A stretch of DNA of 64,000 nt. Source: Chitinophagales bacterium (GTDB lineage Bacteria > Bacteroidota > Bacteroidia > Chitinophagales > LD1). A program made the translations under genes and the position numbers. Positions 27,149 to 36,231 of the stretch are shown here, piece by piece. The notes under the pieces were generated by a model. The model had not been told where the DNA came from and did no database searches. It saw only the letters and a program-made list of their open reading frames with translations. Where the stretch lies: positions 207,028 to 271,027 of the forward strand of contig JAEUVA010000011.1 in assembly GCA_016787045.1 (NCBI GenBank). The letters are read 5' to 3'. Every line of letters begins with the position of its first letter. Within the stretch, counting starts at the first letter, position 1.

Positions 27149-27973
27149 CTATGGTATGTAGGGATAAACAATTTTTGAGAGAAACAATCCATTGGGCGGA
27201 GCTAAGTGGTGTATGCGAAATTCTTTTTGTTGGCTTACAGTTTCTTTAAACTCTTCTAAAGAAAGTTTGCCCTTACCTACCATGAGCACCGTGCCCACAA
27301 TTTTGCGGATCATGCCCCGCAAAAAACGGTTGGAGGTAACGGTAAACCGAAACAACTCTCCGGTTTTAGGAGCCGTAGCTGAAGTTAAACCCGGATAGTG
27401 TTGGTTTTCGCTGTATGGCTCCAACACTAAATGATGAGAGGGTAACACCTGCCATTTCATTTCGCTGATGCGGCAGATGTTGGTTTTAAAATCATCGCTG
27501 GGCAGGCAGAGCGAAGTAAAATCTTCTATGTTTTTTAGAAACGAAGTGGCCTCTATTACCTTATTCCAATCTATTTTGTAAAAACCTTGGTAAAACGAAA
27601 AGCGGTTGATAAAGGGCGACTTATCAAAATGCACATAATATTCGTACGTGCGCAGTGTGGCATCAAAGCGGGTATGTGCTTTTTCGGCAACCGGTAGAAT
27701 AGAAAATATCGTAATGTCTTGGGGCAGCATACAATTGAGCCGAAACAATAAATTTTCGGTATCGGCAATGGGCTCAGGAGTGTCAAAGTGCATGTAAAAA
27801 TCTTTGGCATGCACGCCTGTATCGGTACGCCCGCAGCCCATGCTGGCTATTTTGTGGCGCAGTAGTTTTTGTAATGCTTCGTTAATAGTTTGCTGCACAC
27901 TGGGCGCATTGAGTTGTACCTGCCAGCCGCAGTAGTGGGTACCATCATAACATAAATGAAGAAAGTAGCGCAT
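27149..27973 (-). CDS. truA: tRNA pseudouridine synthase A
   Basis: 274 residues. TruA makes pseudouridine at positions 38-40 of the tRNA anticodon arm. The catalytic Asp is in GCGRTDTGVHA near residue 51, and RFTVTSNRFLRGMIRKIVG lies near residue 215. The ATG overlaps the stop of the upstream desaturase gene as TAATG, so the two are translationally coupled. Full length for the family. Confidence 0.95.
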   Translation of the reverse strand: MRYFLHLCYDGTHYCGWQVQLNAPSVQQTINEALQKLLRHKIASMGCGRTDTGVHAKDFYMHFDTPEPIADTENLLFRLNCMLPQDITIFSILPVAEKAHTRFDATLRTYEYYVHFDKSPFINRFSFYQGFYKIDWNKVIEATSFLKNIEDFTSLCLPSDDFKTNICRISEMKWQVLPSHHLVLEPYSENQHYPGLTSATAPKTGELFRFTVTSNRFLRGMIRKIVGTVLMVGKGKLSLEEFKETVSQQKEFRIHHLAPPNGLFLSKIVYPYIP

Positions 27974-29040
27974 TAGTGTATGCCGTTAAAAATAACGTTG
28001 GCATTGGGGTGCACACGGGTAACCGGTATGGCGGCAACGCGCTCTTTTAAAAACGCAATAATCTCTTCTTTAGAATTAAACTGCCCGGCTATATCTACAT
28101 AATGTTTGGCCAATGCATTGTAGTTTTTGGTGACAAGAAAAAACCAAATCACAAAAAAATCTATGCCTTCAAAAACAATGGCATTGTTGGCCTTGTACTT
28201 TTCTATGTTTTCTTGAAACTCTACGGGCATATCGGTCCAGTGCATATTGGGGCGCAGGTGGTGGCCAATGTGGTACCCATCGTTAAAGCAGGTGTGGTTG
28301 TAGCCGCAGTTGATGCACGTAATGCTGTTGCGGTAGCAGTTCTCGGGGGTGGGGGCGTGTATAAAGGCGTGTTGCGCCCAGTTGCCGGCCATCATGCCAA
28401 AGCGGGCAATAAAAAACGGCAATAAAAATACCATGAGTGTAGCGGCCCAGTTTACTTGCCACAAGAGTGCACACATCACAAAAAAGCCGATTTCCCCAAG
28501 CGCCACTTTGCGCACAAACTTCCAGCGGTTTTTGCGTTTGAAATAGTAGGTGAGGTCGCTCATACCAAAAAAGAAAAACAGCCAAAAGTATTTCATGAAA
28601 TCAATGAACCGGTCGCGCTGATAATTCATAGTGCAGCTCAAATCATCTATCAGGTTGTTTTCGGCATGGTGCATCATAATGTGGTGGCCAAAGTAGGTTT
28701 CGGGTGTTTCGCCATAAAACGGCCCCAGCACATAGGGGATGATGTGGTTCATCCAATCGTATTCTTGCTTAAAAAGTTTGCGGTGCGAGGTGTTGTGCAG
28801 CATCAAAATAAACGGCCCCAAACCGGTGGCAATGTTGAGGATGAGCAGCGGCACCGCCAACCACCAACTGAAATAGAAAAAGAGCGAAATGCTGATGGGA
28901 ATAACAATAAAAAATATGCGCAGCATGAGCCACACAAAAGGCAGGTCGCGCTCATCGCGAATAAAACGCAGAAAAAATTTTTCTACAGCGTTGTAGTTTG
29001 CCTTTGGGGTAAAAACCGGGTCGGTTATGGTCAGTTGCAT
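27973..29040 (-). CDS. Membrane fatty-acid desaturase
   Basis: 355 residues. The three histidine boxes of integral membrane di-iron desaturases are visible: HNTSHRK near residue 105, GHHIMMHHAEN near 125 and HIGHHLRPNMHW near 260. Long hydrophobic stretches lie between them (FFIVIPISISLFFYFSWWLA). The family introduces double bonds into acyl chains of lipids or acyl carrier substrates; regioselectivity cannot be told. It is overlapped by truA at its 3' end. Confidence 0.88.
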   Translation of the reverse strand: MQLTITDPVFTPKANYNAVEKFFLRFIRDERDLPFVWLMLRIFFIVIPISISLFFYFSWWLAVPLLILNIATGLGPFILMLHNTSHRKLFKQEYDWMNHIIPYVLGPFYGETPETYFGHHIMMHHAENNLIDDLSCTMNYQRDRFIDFMKYFWLFFFFGMSDLTYYFKRKNRWKFVRKVALGEIGFFVMCALLWQVNWAATLMVFLLPFFIARFGMMAGNWAQHAFIHAPTPENCYRNSITCINCGYNHTCFNDGYHIGHHLRPNMHWTDMPVEFQENIEKYKANNAIVFEGIDFFVIWFFLVTKNYNALAKHYVDIAGQFNSKEEIIAFLKERVAAIPVTRVHPNANVIFNGIH

Positions 29041-29091
29041 TTTTTATATAATGAATAAATTGAACGAATGGGAAAATGGGACAAATGCCAG

Positions 29092-29481
29092 TCAGAAAAA
29101 CAAAGTAGGGAAATAAGTAAACGGGTGCTTGCGCTTGGCCGAGGATATGATGCTATTTATGACTCGCTGTATTTCATCTAACTGAGCTATCAGCACTTGG
29201 CAATCGGGGTAGCCCTCAGAGTTTTTACATAGTTGTAGCCAATAATATGTTTCATTCATTTCTTTGGCAGAGATTTTGAATTTATGAATAAAATCCGCTT
29301 TGCTTTCCGCATGTTGTGCTTCATGAGCATTGGCGCCAATAGAAGTGCCGGATCGAAACAGTTGCTTTGCCAATGGGTACTTTTTCTTGGCCTCTAATTC
29401 CTCGCAATATTTGATAATACCCAATGCAAAAACAAAAGTTAGTTTCAATATGGGGTTATTTTCGGTTTTGTATTTATTCAT
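29092..29481 (-). CDS. Four-helix-bundle protein
   Basis: 129 residues. The pattern YPLAKQLFRSGTSIGANAHE and DFIHKFKISAKEMNETYYWL is that of the four-helix-bundle family known from intervening sequences of 23S rRNA genes, but common as a stand-alone gene in Bacteroidota. No rRNA gene is near. The function is unknown. Confidence 0.85.
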   Translation of the reverse strand: MNKYKTENNPILKLTFVFALGIIKYCEELEAKKKYPLAKQLFRSGTSIGANAHEAQHAESKADFIHKFKISAKEMNETYYWLQLCKNSEGYPDCQVLIAQLDEIQRVINSIISSAKRKHPFTYFPTLFF

Positions 29482-29554
29482 GGTATAAAATTTTACACAG
29501 CAATCTATACATTCTCCTATTCATCCATTTTCCCATTCGTCCAATTCCTCATTT

Positions 29555-30745
29555 TCAGCATTTCTCATAAATCACCGCCAGCCCTTGCCCTACGCCTATG
29601 CACATGGTGGCTAAACCGTAGCGCACGTTTCTTTTTTTCATTTCGTGCAATAGCGTGGTGGTAATGCGCGCACCGCTGCAACCCAACGGATGGCCGAGGG
29701 CAATGGCACCACCGTTTACGTTTACTATTTCGGGGTTCAGGTTCAAATCGCGTATGCAGGCAATAGACTGTGCGGCAAAGGCCTCATTCAATTCTACCAA
29801 ACCAATATCGGAAATAGATAAGCCCGCTCTGGCCAACGCTTTTTTGGTGGCCGGCACCGGGCCTATGCCCATGCACGATGGCTCTACCCCTGCTGCGGCC
29901 ACGCTTACTATGCGGGCTAAGGGTTGTACGTTTTTTTCTTTCACTAGTTTTTCGCTCGCTACTATGGTTACTGCTGCGCCATCGTTAATGCCCGATGAGT
30001 TGCCGGCTGTAACGGTACCTTCTTGAGCAAAAGCAGGTTTTAGTTTGGCTAAATCTTGTAACGATGAAAAGCGCGGATGCTCATCTTTATTGAAAATGAT
30101 TTTCTCTTTTCCTTTCTCCACCTCTACACTTACCAGTTCATTGGCAAAACGGTTTTGCTCGTGTGCGGCTTGGTATTTTTGTTGCGAAGAAACGGCAAAC
30201 AAGTCTTGCTCCTCGCGGCTGATTTTCCAAAGACGAGCCACGTTCTCTGCCGTTTCGCCCATGCTGATGGTGGTTTGTATCGGAAAGTTTTTGTTGGTAA
30301 AGCGCCAGCCAATTACGGTATCGTACATTTGTTGTGCGCGCCCAAAGGCCGAATCGGTTTTGGAGAGCACATAAGGCGCGCGGGTCATGCTTTCTACCCC
30401 ACCGGCCAAATAAATATCGCCATCGCCCAGCTTTACGGCACGTGAGGCATCGGCAATGGCTTGCAGGCCGGAGGCGCACAGCCGGTTAACCGTAACACCC
30501 GATACACTAATGGGCAAACCTGCCAGCAGTGCCGCCATGCGCGCCACATTGCGGTTGTCTTCGCCACTTTGGTTGGCGGCACCAAAAATTACCTCTTCTA
30601 ACTCGGTGCCGGAAAGCCATGCGGCATTTCGTTCCATTATTTTTTTGATGACCAATGCCGCCAAATCATCGGGCCGCACGGTGCTGAGCGTACCGTTAAA
30701 CTTTCCGATGGGGGTGCGCAGGGCATCTATGATATAAGCATCCAT
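29555..30745 (-). CDS. Acetyl-CoA C-acyltransferase (thiolase)
   Basis: 396 residues from the ATG at 30745; the longer frame has no thiolase-like leader. The active-site Cys is in VNRLCASGLQAIADA near residue 88, the His in NVNGGAIALGHPLGCSGARI near 345, and the second Cys in TMCIGVGQG near 380. The family condenses or cleaves beta-ketoacyl-CoA, in beta-oxidation or ketoacid pathways. A group-specific role (beta-ketoadipyl versus acetoacetyl) is not resolved. The AidB-like acyl-CoA dehydrogenase at 11.4 kb is far away, so a shared operon is not suggested. Confidence 0.93.
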   Translation of the reverse strand: MDAYIIDALRTPIGKFNGTLSTVRPDDLAALVIKKIMERNAAWLSGTELEEVIFGAANQSGEDNRNVARMAALLAGLPISVSGVTVNRLCASGLQAIADASRAVKLGDGDIYLAGGVESMTRAPYVLSKTDSAFGRAQQMYDTVIGWRFTNKNFPIQTTISMGETAENVARLWKISREEQDLFAVSSQQKYQAAHEQNRFANELVSVEVEKGKEKIIFNKDEHPRFSSLQDLAKLKPAFAQEGTVTAGNSSGINDGAAVTIVASEKLVKEKNVQPLARIVSVAAAGVEPSCMGIGPVPATKKALARAGLSISDIGLVELNEAFAAQSIACIRDLNLNPEIVNVNGGAIALGHPLGCSGARITTTLLHEMKKRNVRYGLATMCIGVGQGLAVIYEKC

Positions 30746-30798
30746 CTGCTGAAATTGTTTACGTTTGGCGCGCAAAATAATCAAACCTTTTTTCGCTC

Positions 30799-31281
30799 AT
30801 GATTCAGCGCATTCAAACCGTTTTTTTGTTGTTGGCTATCGTTTGCCTTGGCTTGTTGTTGGCTATGCCGCTTACCGGCTACGAAATGGATAAAACCGAT
30901 TTTTTTAAAAAGGGATACACCATTGGCCAATCGTTTAAAGTAAATGGCGAAATGTATTTTTACTACATCAACGCCATGGTTACCGGTACGGCTATCTTGC
31001 TTGCTTTAGTGGCTATTTTCTTGTTTAAAAACCGGCAGCTGCAAATGTTGTTGTGCTGGTTTAGTGTGGTGTTTGTAGCCAGTGGCCTGGCGTATGTGTA
31101 TTACAAATACATGACCTTTGAGTGCCTGTACGATACCTACCGGCAGCAGTTAATTGCCTGCACCTCTATACTTACGGCATGGAACTTACTGGGCATAGCC
31201 GCCATTTTGTTGTTGGTAGCGGCTGCCTACTACATCCGCAAAGACGAAGAGTTGATTAGAAGCGAAGCCCGCTTGCGCTAA
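30799..31281 (+). CDS. DUF4293 family membrane protein
   Basis: 160 residues with four hydrophobic segments: FLLLAIVCLGLLLAMPL, TAILLALVAIFLF, WFSVVFVASGLAYVYY and LLGIAAILLLVAAAYY. The N-terminus MIQRIQTVFLLLA is the signature of DUF4293, an uncharacterised family of Bacteroidota. It is divergent from the thiolase gene with 53 bases between the starts. Confidence 0.85.
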   Translation: MIQRIQTVFLLLAIVCLGLLLAMPLTGYEMDKTDFFKKGYTIGQSFKVNGEMYFYYINAMVTGTAILLALVAIFLFKNRQLQMLLCWFSVVFVASGLAYVYYKYMTFECLYDTYRQQLIACTSILTAWNLLGIAAILLLVAAAYYIRKDEELIRSEARLR

Positions 31282-31323
31282 CCCTACAATTTTTGGCAAT
31301 ACTTTGCGTTTTGCTGTACCCGA

Positions 31324-32811
31324 ATGAAAAAAATATTCACCGCCCTTCTTATTGCCAGTTCACTTACTGCGCTGCTGCTCAACAGCAGTTGCAAGAAAGA
31401 TAACTTTGGCAACGAGGCGCTCACGTTTAGTACAGACACGCTTACGTTTGATACCGTGTTTACCTCGCTGGGCTCTACCACGCGCTATTTCAAAGTATTT
31501 AACCGCACCGGCAAAGACATCAAGATTGAAGACCTGCGGCTGATGCACCTGGTGGGCAATCAGTTTAGAATAAATGTGGATGGCATTAATGGCGATGTAT
31601 TTAGCGGGGTAGAAATACCTGCCAAAGATTCTATATATGTTTTTGTGGAGGTAACGGTAGATCCTACCTCGGCATCTACTCCATTTGTAATTATTGATGA
31701 TGTATCGTTTATCTTAAACGGAGAGCAAAAGAAAGTACACCTGCAGGCCTTTGGGCAAAATGCCCACTTTCATTATGGCGAAGAAATAAAATCGGGTACC
31801 ACTACGTGGAGCAACGATTTGCCGCACGTGATTGTGAGTAAAGACACCATACCCGGGGTATATGTGCGCTGTGGAGCCACCCTAAATATTATGCCCGGAA
31901 GCAAAGTGTTTTTTGCCGGCAGCTCAGCGCTTTTTGTAGAGGGCACGGTAAATGCACTGGCCACCAACTGGGCCGATAGCATTGTGTTTCAGGGAGCGCG
32001 CTTAGAGCCGTACTATAACGATAAACCCGGCCAGTGGTTTGGCCTGGTGTTTTTGCGCAACAGCACCTGCGCCCCGCAAGGCAATTTTGACCATTGTATT
32101 ATAGACGAAAGCCAATATGCCATTTATGCCGGAGGCAGTGTAGAGTTTACCAGTGTGCAGCAGTTTCAGGGCACCTCGCTACGGCCGGAGGTAACGGTAA
32201 AAAACACCATCATCAAAAACACACAATACCACGCCATACAGGGCTTTAATGCCATTATTGAAGTGCAAAATTCTATAATGTATGCAGCGGGCGATAATCT
32301 GGTGAAGTTGTGGCTGGGGGGCGATTATGCGTTTAGAAACTGTACGCTCTACAACACTGGCTCTAAGTTTGTGGCCCACCAAAAAGAAGTACTGCTGCTC
32401 AATAATGCCATAGTAGATGGCAACAACACGGCTTTTCCGCAAGATTTAAAAACGGTGTTTGAAAACTGCGTGATACACGGCTCGCTGCAAAACGAAGTGG
32501 CCTTTGCTAACATCAACGGGGTAAACACTACTGGGTTTGATAATAATTTTACCGATTGCCTCATAAAAACCAAGAGCGATACGCTGGGTTTATACAGTAA
32601 CACAAAAACTAACTTGTTATTTAACCAAGACCCGCGCTTTAAAGAGCCGGACAAAGGCCGGTTTGTGCCATCTGATAGCACCGGATATTTTTCGCCATTG
32701 ATAGATGCCTCTAACAGCGGATTGCCCACCGATATTTTTGGCACCGCCCGCCCGGTATCTAAAACCGGCAATGCCACCCCGTACGATATAGGTGCGGTGG
32801 AGGGGCAGTAG
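31324..32811 (+). CDS. Choice-of-anchor-Q type beta-helix lipoprotein
   Basis: 495 residues. A lipoprotein signal ends in NSSCKKD. The N-terminal domain (FSTDTLTFDTVFTSLGSTTR then YFKVFNRTGKDIKIEDL) is the Ig-like part typical of choice-of-anchor-Q proteins. The middle is a right-handed beta-helix with ladder-like repeats (VKNTIIKNTQYHAIQGFNAI, FRNCTLYNTGSKFV). The C-terminus closes with PFDIGAVEG-like PYDIGAVEGQ. It is a likely surface-bound polysaccharide-associated lipoprotein. Substrate unknown. Confidence 0.82.
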   Translation: MKKIFTALLIASSLTALLLNSSCKKDNFGNEALTFSTDTLTFDTVFTSLGSTTRYFKVFNRTGKDIKIEDLRLMHLVGNQFRINVDGINGDVFSGVEIPAKDSIYVFVEVTVDPTSASTPFVIIDDVSFILNGEQKKVHLQAFGQNAHFHYGEEIKSGTTTWSNDLPHVIVSKDTIPGVYVRCGATLNIMPGSKVFFAGSSALFVEGTVNALATNWADSIVFQGARLEPYYNDKPGQWFGLVFLRNSTCAPQGNFDHCIIDESQYAIYAGGSVEFTSVQQFQGTSLRPEVTVKNTIIKNTQYHAIQGFNAIIEVQNSIMYAAGDNLVKLWLGGDYAFRNCTLYNTGSKFVAHQKEVLLLNNAIVDGNNTAFPQDLKTVFENCVIHGSLQNEVAFANINGVNTTGFDNNFTDCLIKTKSDTLGLYSNTKTNLLFNQDPRFKEPDKGRFVPSDSTGYFSPLIDASNSGLPTDIFGTARPVSKTGNATPYDIGAVEGQ

Positions 32812-32861
32812 GGGCACCGCCACCTCTTTTGTACACCGCTACCTCCCTTTATACATCCATT

Positions 32862-32869
32862 TATTTTTG
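32862..32869 (+). promoter_or_regulatory. Candidate -7 box (TATTTTTG)
   Basis: TATTTTTG fits TAnnTTTG and lies 23 bases before the ATG at 32893. No -33 box at proper spacing was seen. Confidence 0.35.
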
Positions 32870-32892
32870 CATCTTAGCAAAAACGCACCCCC

Positions 32893-33390
32893 ATGTCCTA
32901 CAACCCGCAGCTAACCCTACACATTACGCCTGCCAAAAAGGCCGCGCTCGAAAATGCTCTGCAAGCCCTACACGCAGCTATAGAAGATTTGGGCGTAGTT
33001 ACCCTTAGCGCCCAATCGGTACGCCACCTGCAGCTGATTAACGCCAAGCGCTTGCCGTATGTACAAGCCACGGTAAAAACCCTGGCTCCCACCTACCCTC
33101 AACTGGCCAGCTTGGCCATAGACCAAACCCGCGCTGATGAGCTGTTTGATGCCATGATGATACTCCGCGAACTGGAAACAAAAGTGGCCGAAGCCACCGA
33201 CCGGTTTAAAGACCTTAACTACAACACCCAGCACATCCTGTATAAATACATGGCCGATATGTACCATGCCAGCAAGCGCTACCAAGGCGACCTGCCCGGT
33301 GCCGATGTGGTGTACCGGCAACTCAACGAGCTGTTTGGCCGAACAGGGGTACGTAAAGAAAACCCGCAGCAAGAGCAGCCCCCTCAATAG
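32893..33390 (+). CDS. Helical protein of unknown function
   Basis: 165 residues, alpha-helical with few cysteines and no signal or membrane segment. I do not recognise the family. Notable segments are LTLHITPAKKAALENALQAL, ADELFDAMMILRELETKVAE and YMADMYHASKRYQGDLPG. The last nine codons and stop (NPQQEQPPQ) are part of the right arm of the long inverted repeat, and the same nine codons occur on the other strand at 10108-10137. Confidence 0.7.
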   Translation: MSYNPQLTLHITPAKKAALENALQALHAAIEDLGVVTLSAQSVRHLQLINAKRLPYVQATVKTLAPTYPQLASLAIDQTRADELFDAMMILRELETKVAEATDRFKDLNYNTQHILYKYMADMYHASKRYQGDLPGADVVYRQLNELFGRTGVRKENPQQEQPPQ

Positions 33391-33960
33391 CCCTCCGGTA
33401 TAGAGCAGCACGCCATACGGGAGCTAAAACACACAGCCGAGCAATAAAATTGGTAGATGAAGTATGTTATTTACTAAGTTTAAATAGCATTATACTTATA
33501 CAACCAAGTAAAATACTAAACAGAGTAATAAATTTTATTACTCTGTTTAATTAAAAAGTAAGTTGAGTTAATTTTTTTGTTGCTCAAAAACGTTACTACC
33601 TAAATCTAAATAGTTAAATACTCACTTAATAAAGTAAAATACAAAGTTGAGTAATAAAATTTATTACTCGGTTTAGTTAAAAAGTAAATCGAGTTAATTT
33701 TTTTGTTGCTCAAAAGTGTTGCTGTCTAAATCTAAATAGTTAAATACTCACTTAATAAAGTAAAATACAAAATTGAGCAATAAAATTTATTACTCTGTGG
33801 TACTGACCGCTACCCAATAGCACCCTTCAACTGTGGTGTGTAGCGGTAAGCGCCCTAACGGGCAGCGGTTTGCAGCTACCCGAAGATGGCGATTTCGGAG
33901 CACTTCACTGTCAACCAAGCACAAGTTTTGATGGAGGCACAAAACTTGATTTAACCACAG
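33361..33960 (+). repeat. Long inverted repeat, right arm
   Basis: Aligns with the reverse complement of 9665-10137. It contains the 3' end of the preceding gene, then the AT-rich palindrome array, then a conserved block (33795-33960) matching 9665-9820. The array has one extra 126-bp unit compared with the left arm. With the left arm it flanks about 23 kb. Confidence 0.85.
33509..33797. repeat. Tandem 126-bp units with AT-rich palindromes
   Basis: Two full units (33509-33634, 33635-33760) and a partial third. Each carries GAGTAATAAAATTTATTACTC-like palindromes, at 33523-33543, 33649-33669 and 33775-33795, exactly 126 bp apart. The first extends to 31 bp with AAACAGAG/CTCTGTTT arms (33518-33548). 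A diverged earlier copy lies at 33439-33459. Confidence 0.88.
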
Positions 33961-34093
33961 TTTTCAACTCAGTGAGCGGGCAAGTGATAAAGGATTGCCC
34001 CGATAACCAAAAGTGCTGAAAAAGGGCTGAAAAAGGCCTTGTTTTTCATTTTTGCCACACCACAGCCCCAATACCTCCTCACCATATAAAACA

Positions 34094-34122
34094 CAAAAGC
34101 CAACCTTTATAGTTGGCTTTTG
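34094..34122. terminator. Terminator-like hairpin
   Basis: CAAAAGCCAAC and GTTGGCTTTTG form perfect 11-bp arms with a 7-base loop, with an A/T-rich tail on each side. It could end transcription of the FHA-protease gene, 150 bases upstream on the minus strand. Beyond it, to 34272, no gene was seen. Confidence 0.55.
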
Positions 34123-34272
34123 AAAAAAGAACTGTTTTTAAAAGAGGGTTGCGCAACGGCCACCCGTGTTGGCTGTAGGTGCTGCTTTTTGAGGCGGGCG
34201 CAAGGGACATTGCATTTCCACTCGATTTTAAAATTGCCCTGATTTAACGAGTTCTTCGACCGTTTTTGCGGT

Positions 34273-35490
34273 TTACCTCACCATGCGCAAGTATTTCGCC
34301 AAAATCCCACGGTTGAAACTTTGTCCGGTGGTGCTGCCCTGATAGGTAACGGCAACTAATTCTCCAAACTCGTTAAACACCGGTGAGCCACTGCCGCCAC
34401 TGGCGGTTTGCGCGGAATACTGCACGTAAGATTTTGAAGGTGCTTGTGTAAAGCTGCCCTGTGTTGAAGTGCAATTCAATTCATTATCTTCATTCAAAGC
34501 TAAGGCATCGCCATAAGGAAAGCCGATAACATAAGCGGGTGCGCCAACCTGTAGCTTGGCTTCATCGGGTTGTATTTTTGCTGATGAAACAATAGAAACA
34601 TTTGGCGGCAAATTGCCCGAAAGAATTTGAAGCGAAGCAAGGTCTATATCTTCGTTATCGGATTGCTTATGCACCGAACACTCTATTCTGTTTTCGGGCG
34701 AAAAGGTTTTTCCGTTTGGATAGATATAGATGGCCTCCAACTCTCCGTAAAATTTCGGGTCATCCTCACCCCAACCGTTCTCGCGTAAAACCCGTTTGAT
34801 GGCTGGTTTCACTTTAGTAAAGAAATAATCTTTCAGGTCGCGGTCGTAAAACCAAGGTTCAACAACGTGGTGATTGGTGATAAGCTTTCCGGTGCTGTCA
34901 ATAAAAAATGCTGTGCCCTCAGATGTGAGCGGTTGCAGTTCGGTTTTGTTTTTACTAAACTCAATTTCTTTATCGGCTTTAATGCCAAAAAAAATATTGT
35001 TGGCTTTGGTGTGAATACGCACGTAGTATTTTACTTCTACTAACGCTACAGTGTTTTTGTAGCGATTATAAATGTCCGTTGCCGTTAAGGGCTGCTCAAC
35101 TTTAGTTGCATTGATGTTTGCAATAAAACGAAACAACAGTAAAAGCAACCCGATTGCCACTAAAGCAATAGTTGTTTTAAGCACATGGCGTTTTATGAAT
35201 GGAATTACCGGACTTGGTTTTGAAGGTTCTGTTGGTTTGACTTCCGGCTTTTCTATTTTGCTCCAATCTAACTTCTCCACTCCGGCAAAAAGTACTTCAT
35301 CGCCATAGTGTACTTCAACGGTTTGATTGATGATTTTTTTGCCGTTTACCGTTGTCCCGTTACTGCTGGCCTCTTGTAAAATAATTTTGCCGTTATCGCT
35401 TACAGTGAGTTTGGCGTGGTCGCGGCTGCAAAAATTGGCGGTAAGCACAATATCGGCTTCGGGGTTTCTGCCGATGGTATAAGTTTTCAT
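34273..35490 (-). CDS. FHA-domain trypsin-like membrane protease
   Basis: 405 residues from the ATG at 35490; the upstream extension reads through a strong palindrome and is rejected. Residues ~1-80 are an FHA phosphothreonine-binding domain (YTIGRNPEADIVL, NFCSRDHAKLT, SSNGTTVNG). One transmembrane segment (TTIALVAIGLLLLLFRFIA) lies near residue 110. A trypsin-like domain follows: LITNHHVVEP (His) near 205, NEDIDLASLQI (Asp) near 280 and TASGGSGSPVFNEFG (Ser) near 365. The FHA domain would face the cytoplasm and the protease the periplasm. Binding to a phosphorylated partner of the kinase at 38.3-40.1 kb is an inference. Confidence 0.85.
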   Translation of the reverse strand: MKTYTIGRNPEADIVLTANFCSRDHAKLTVSDNGKIILQEASSNGTTVNGKKIINQTVEVHYGDEVLFAGVEKLDWSKIEKPEVKPTEPSKPSPVIPFIKRHVLKTTIALVAIGLLLLLFRFIANINATKVEQPLTATDIYNRYKNTVALVEVKYYVRIHTKANNIFFGIKADKEIEFSKNKTELQPLTSEGTAFFIDSTGKLITNHHVVEPWFYDRDLKDYFFTKVKPAIKRVLRENGWGEDDPKFYGELEAIYIYPNGKTFSPENRIECSVHKQSDNEDIDLASLQILSGNLPPNVSIVSSAKIQPDEAKLQVGAPAYVIGFPYGDALALNEDNELNCTSTQGSFTQAPSKSYVQYSAQTASGGSGSPVFNEFGELVAVTYQGSTTGQSFNRGILAKYLRMVR

Positions 35491-35506
35491 GTGTAGCGAA
35501 TATAAG

Positions 35507-35534
35507 CGGTTCGCAATTCGCGAATTGCGAACCG
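35507..35534. promoter_or_regulatory. 28-bp perfect palindrome
   Basis: CGGTTCGCAATTCG/CGAATTGCGAACCG, 14-bp arms with no spacer, 17 bases upstream of the FHA-protease start. Either an operator for that gene or a cruciform-type repeat. Confidence 0.7.
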
Positions 35535-35589
35535 ACTGTTTTTTCCATTTTCCAGAAAATGGAAAATGATGCATGTCCTTCCCTAAATC

Positions 35590-35698
35590 TGTTTCACAAA
35601 ATGTGAAACATTTTGTATAAACGCTTACTATAGTTAACGCAAGATACTGATAAACAATGACTATTACCCTTTATTTCACATTTCGTGAAATGTGAAAT
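35590..35698. promoter_or_regulatory. Pair of TTTCACA/TGTGAAA palindromes upstream of the AbiE-like pair
   Basis: TGTTTCACA-AAA-TGTGAAACA (35590-35610) and ATTTCACATTTC-GT-GAAATGTGAAAT (35673-35698) share the half site TTTCACA. The second lies 17 bases before the ATG at 35716. AbiEi antitoxins are known to repress their operon by binding inverted repeats of this sort, so an operator is likely. A weaker palindrome with 9-bp arms (TTCCATTTT / AAAATGGAA) lies at 35543-35564. Confidence 0.65.
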
Positions 35699-35715
35699 GA
35701 TATTACCTTTACGGC

Positions 35716-36231
35716 ATGAGAAAACACGCAGGCATGAAATCGCAGGATGTTGCCATTCTGCTCAAAATAGCTTCGCTGCAAGAGCGCGAATGGCTGATGA
35801 AGGACATTGCCGAGCAGATGAAAATCAGTTTGGGCGAATTTAGTTACTCCATCAGCCGCTCGGTGTATGCGGGGCTGATTAGCGATGACCGAAGCATTGT
35901 AATGAAATCGGCCCTGATTGATTTTTTGCAACACGGGCTGCGCTACGTATTTCCGCAGCGACCCGGTGCCGTGGTGGTGGGCATACCTACCTCGCACGCT
36001 GCCCCTCCGCTTAGTAACGAAATACGCAGCAATGAACCTTACGTATGGAAATATGCCAAAGGCAAAGTAAGAGGGCGCGCCATAGAGCCGCTTTACCCCA
36101 AAGCCGTAGAAGCCTGTCTGCACGACCCTCTGCTTTATGAACTACTTGCGCTTACCGATGCGCTCCGCGTAGGAAGAGTGCGGGAACAACAAATGGCCAT
36201 AGCGGAAATAAAAAAGCGGATTGACCTATGA
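35716..36231 (+). CDS. AbiEi-like winged-helix antitoxin
   Basis: 171 residues. The N-terminal winged helix is visible (LLKIASLQEREWLMKDIAEQ then MKISLGEFSYSISR). It is the upstream partner of a nucleotidyltransferase-like protein (36228-36890), with the stop and next start overlapping as ATGA. This order and coupling are those of AbiE-type type IV toxin-antitoxin pairs, where AbiEi represses and antagonises AbiEii. The family assignment is by context and overall pattern rather than full-length recognition. The intergenic palindromes would be its operator. Confidence 0.65.
   Translation: MRKHAGMKSQDVAILLKIASLQEREWLMKDIAEQMKISLGEFSYSISRSVYAGLISDDRSIVMKSALIDFLQHGLRYVFPQRPGAVVVGIPTSHAAPPLSNEIRSNEPYVWKYAKGKVRGRAIEPLYPKAVEACLHDPLLYELLALTDALRVGRVREQQMAIAEIKKRIDL

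Noticed and set aside
29092..29481. Four-helix-bundle gene as evidence of a nearby 23S rRNA intervening sequence
   Set aside because: No rRNA sequence lies near; the family is common as a stand-alone gene.
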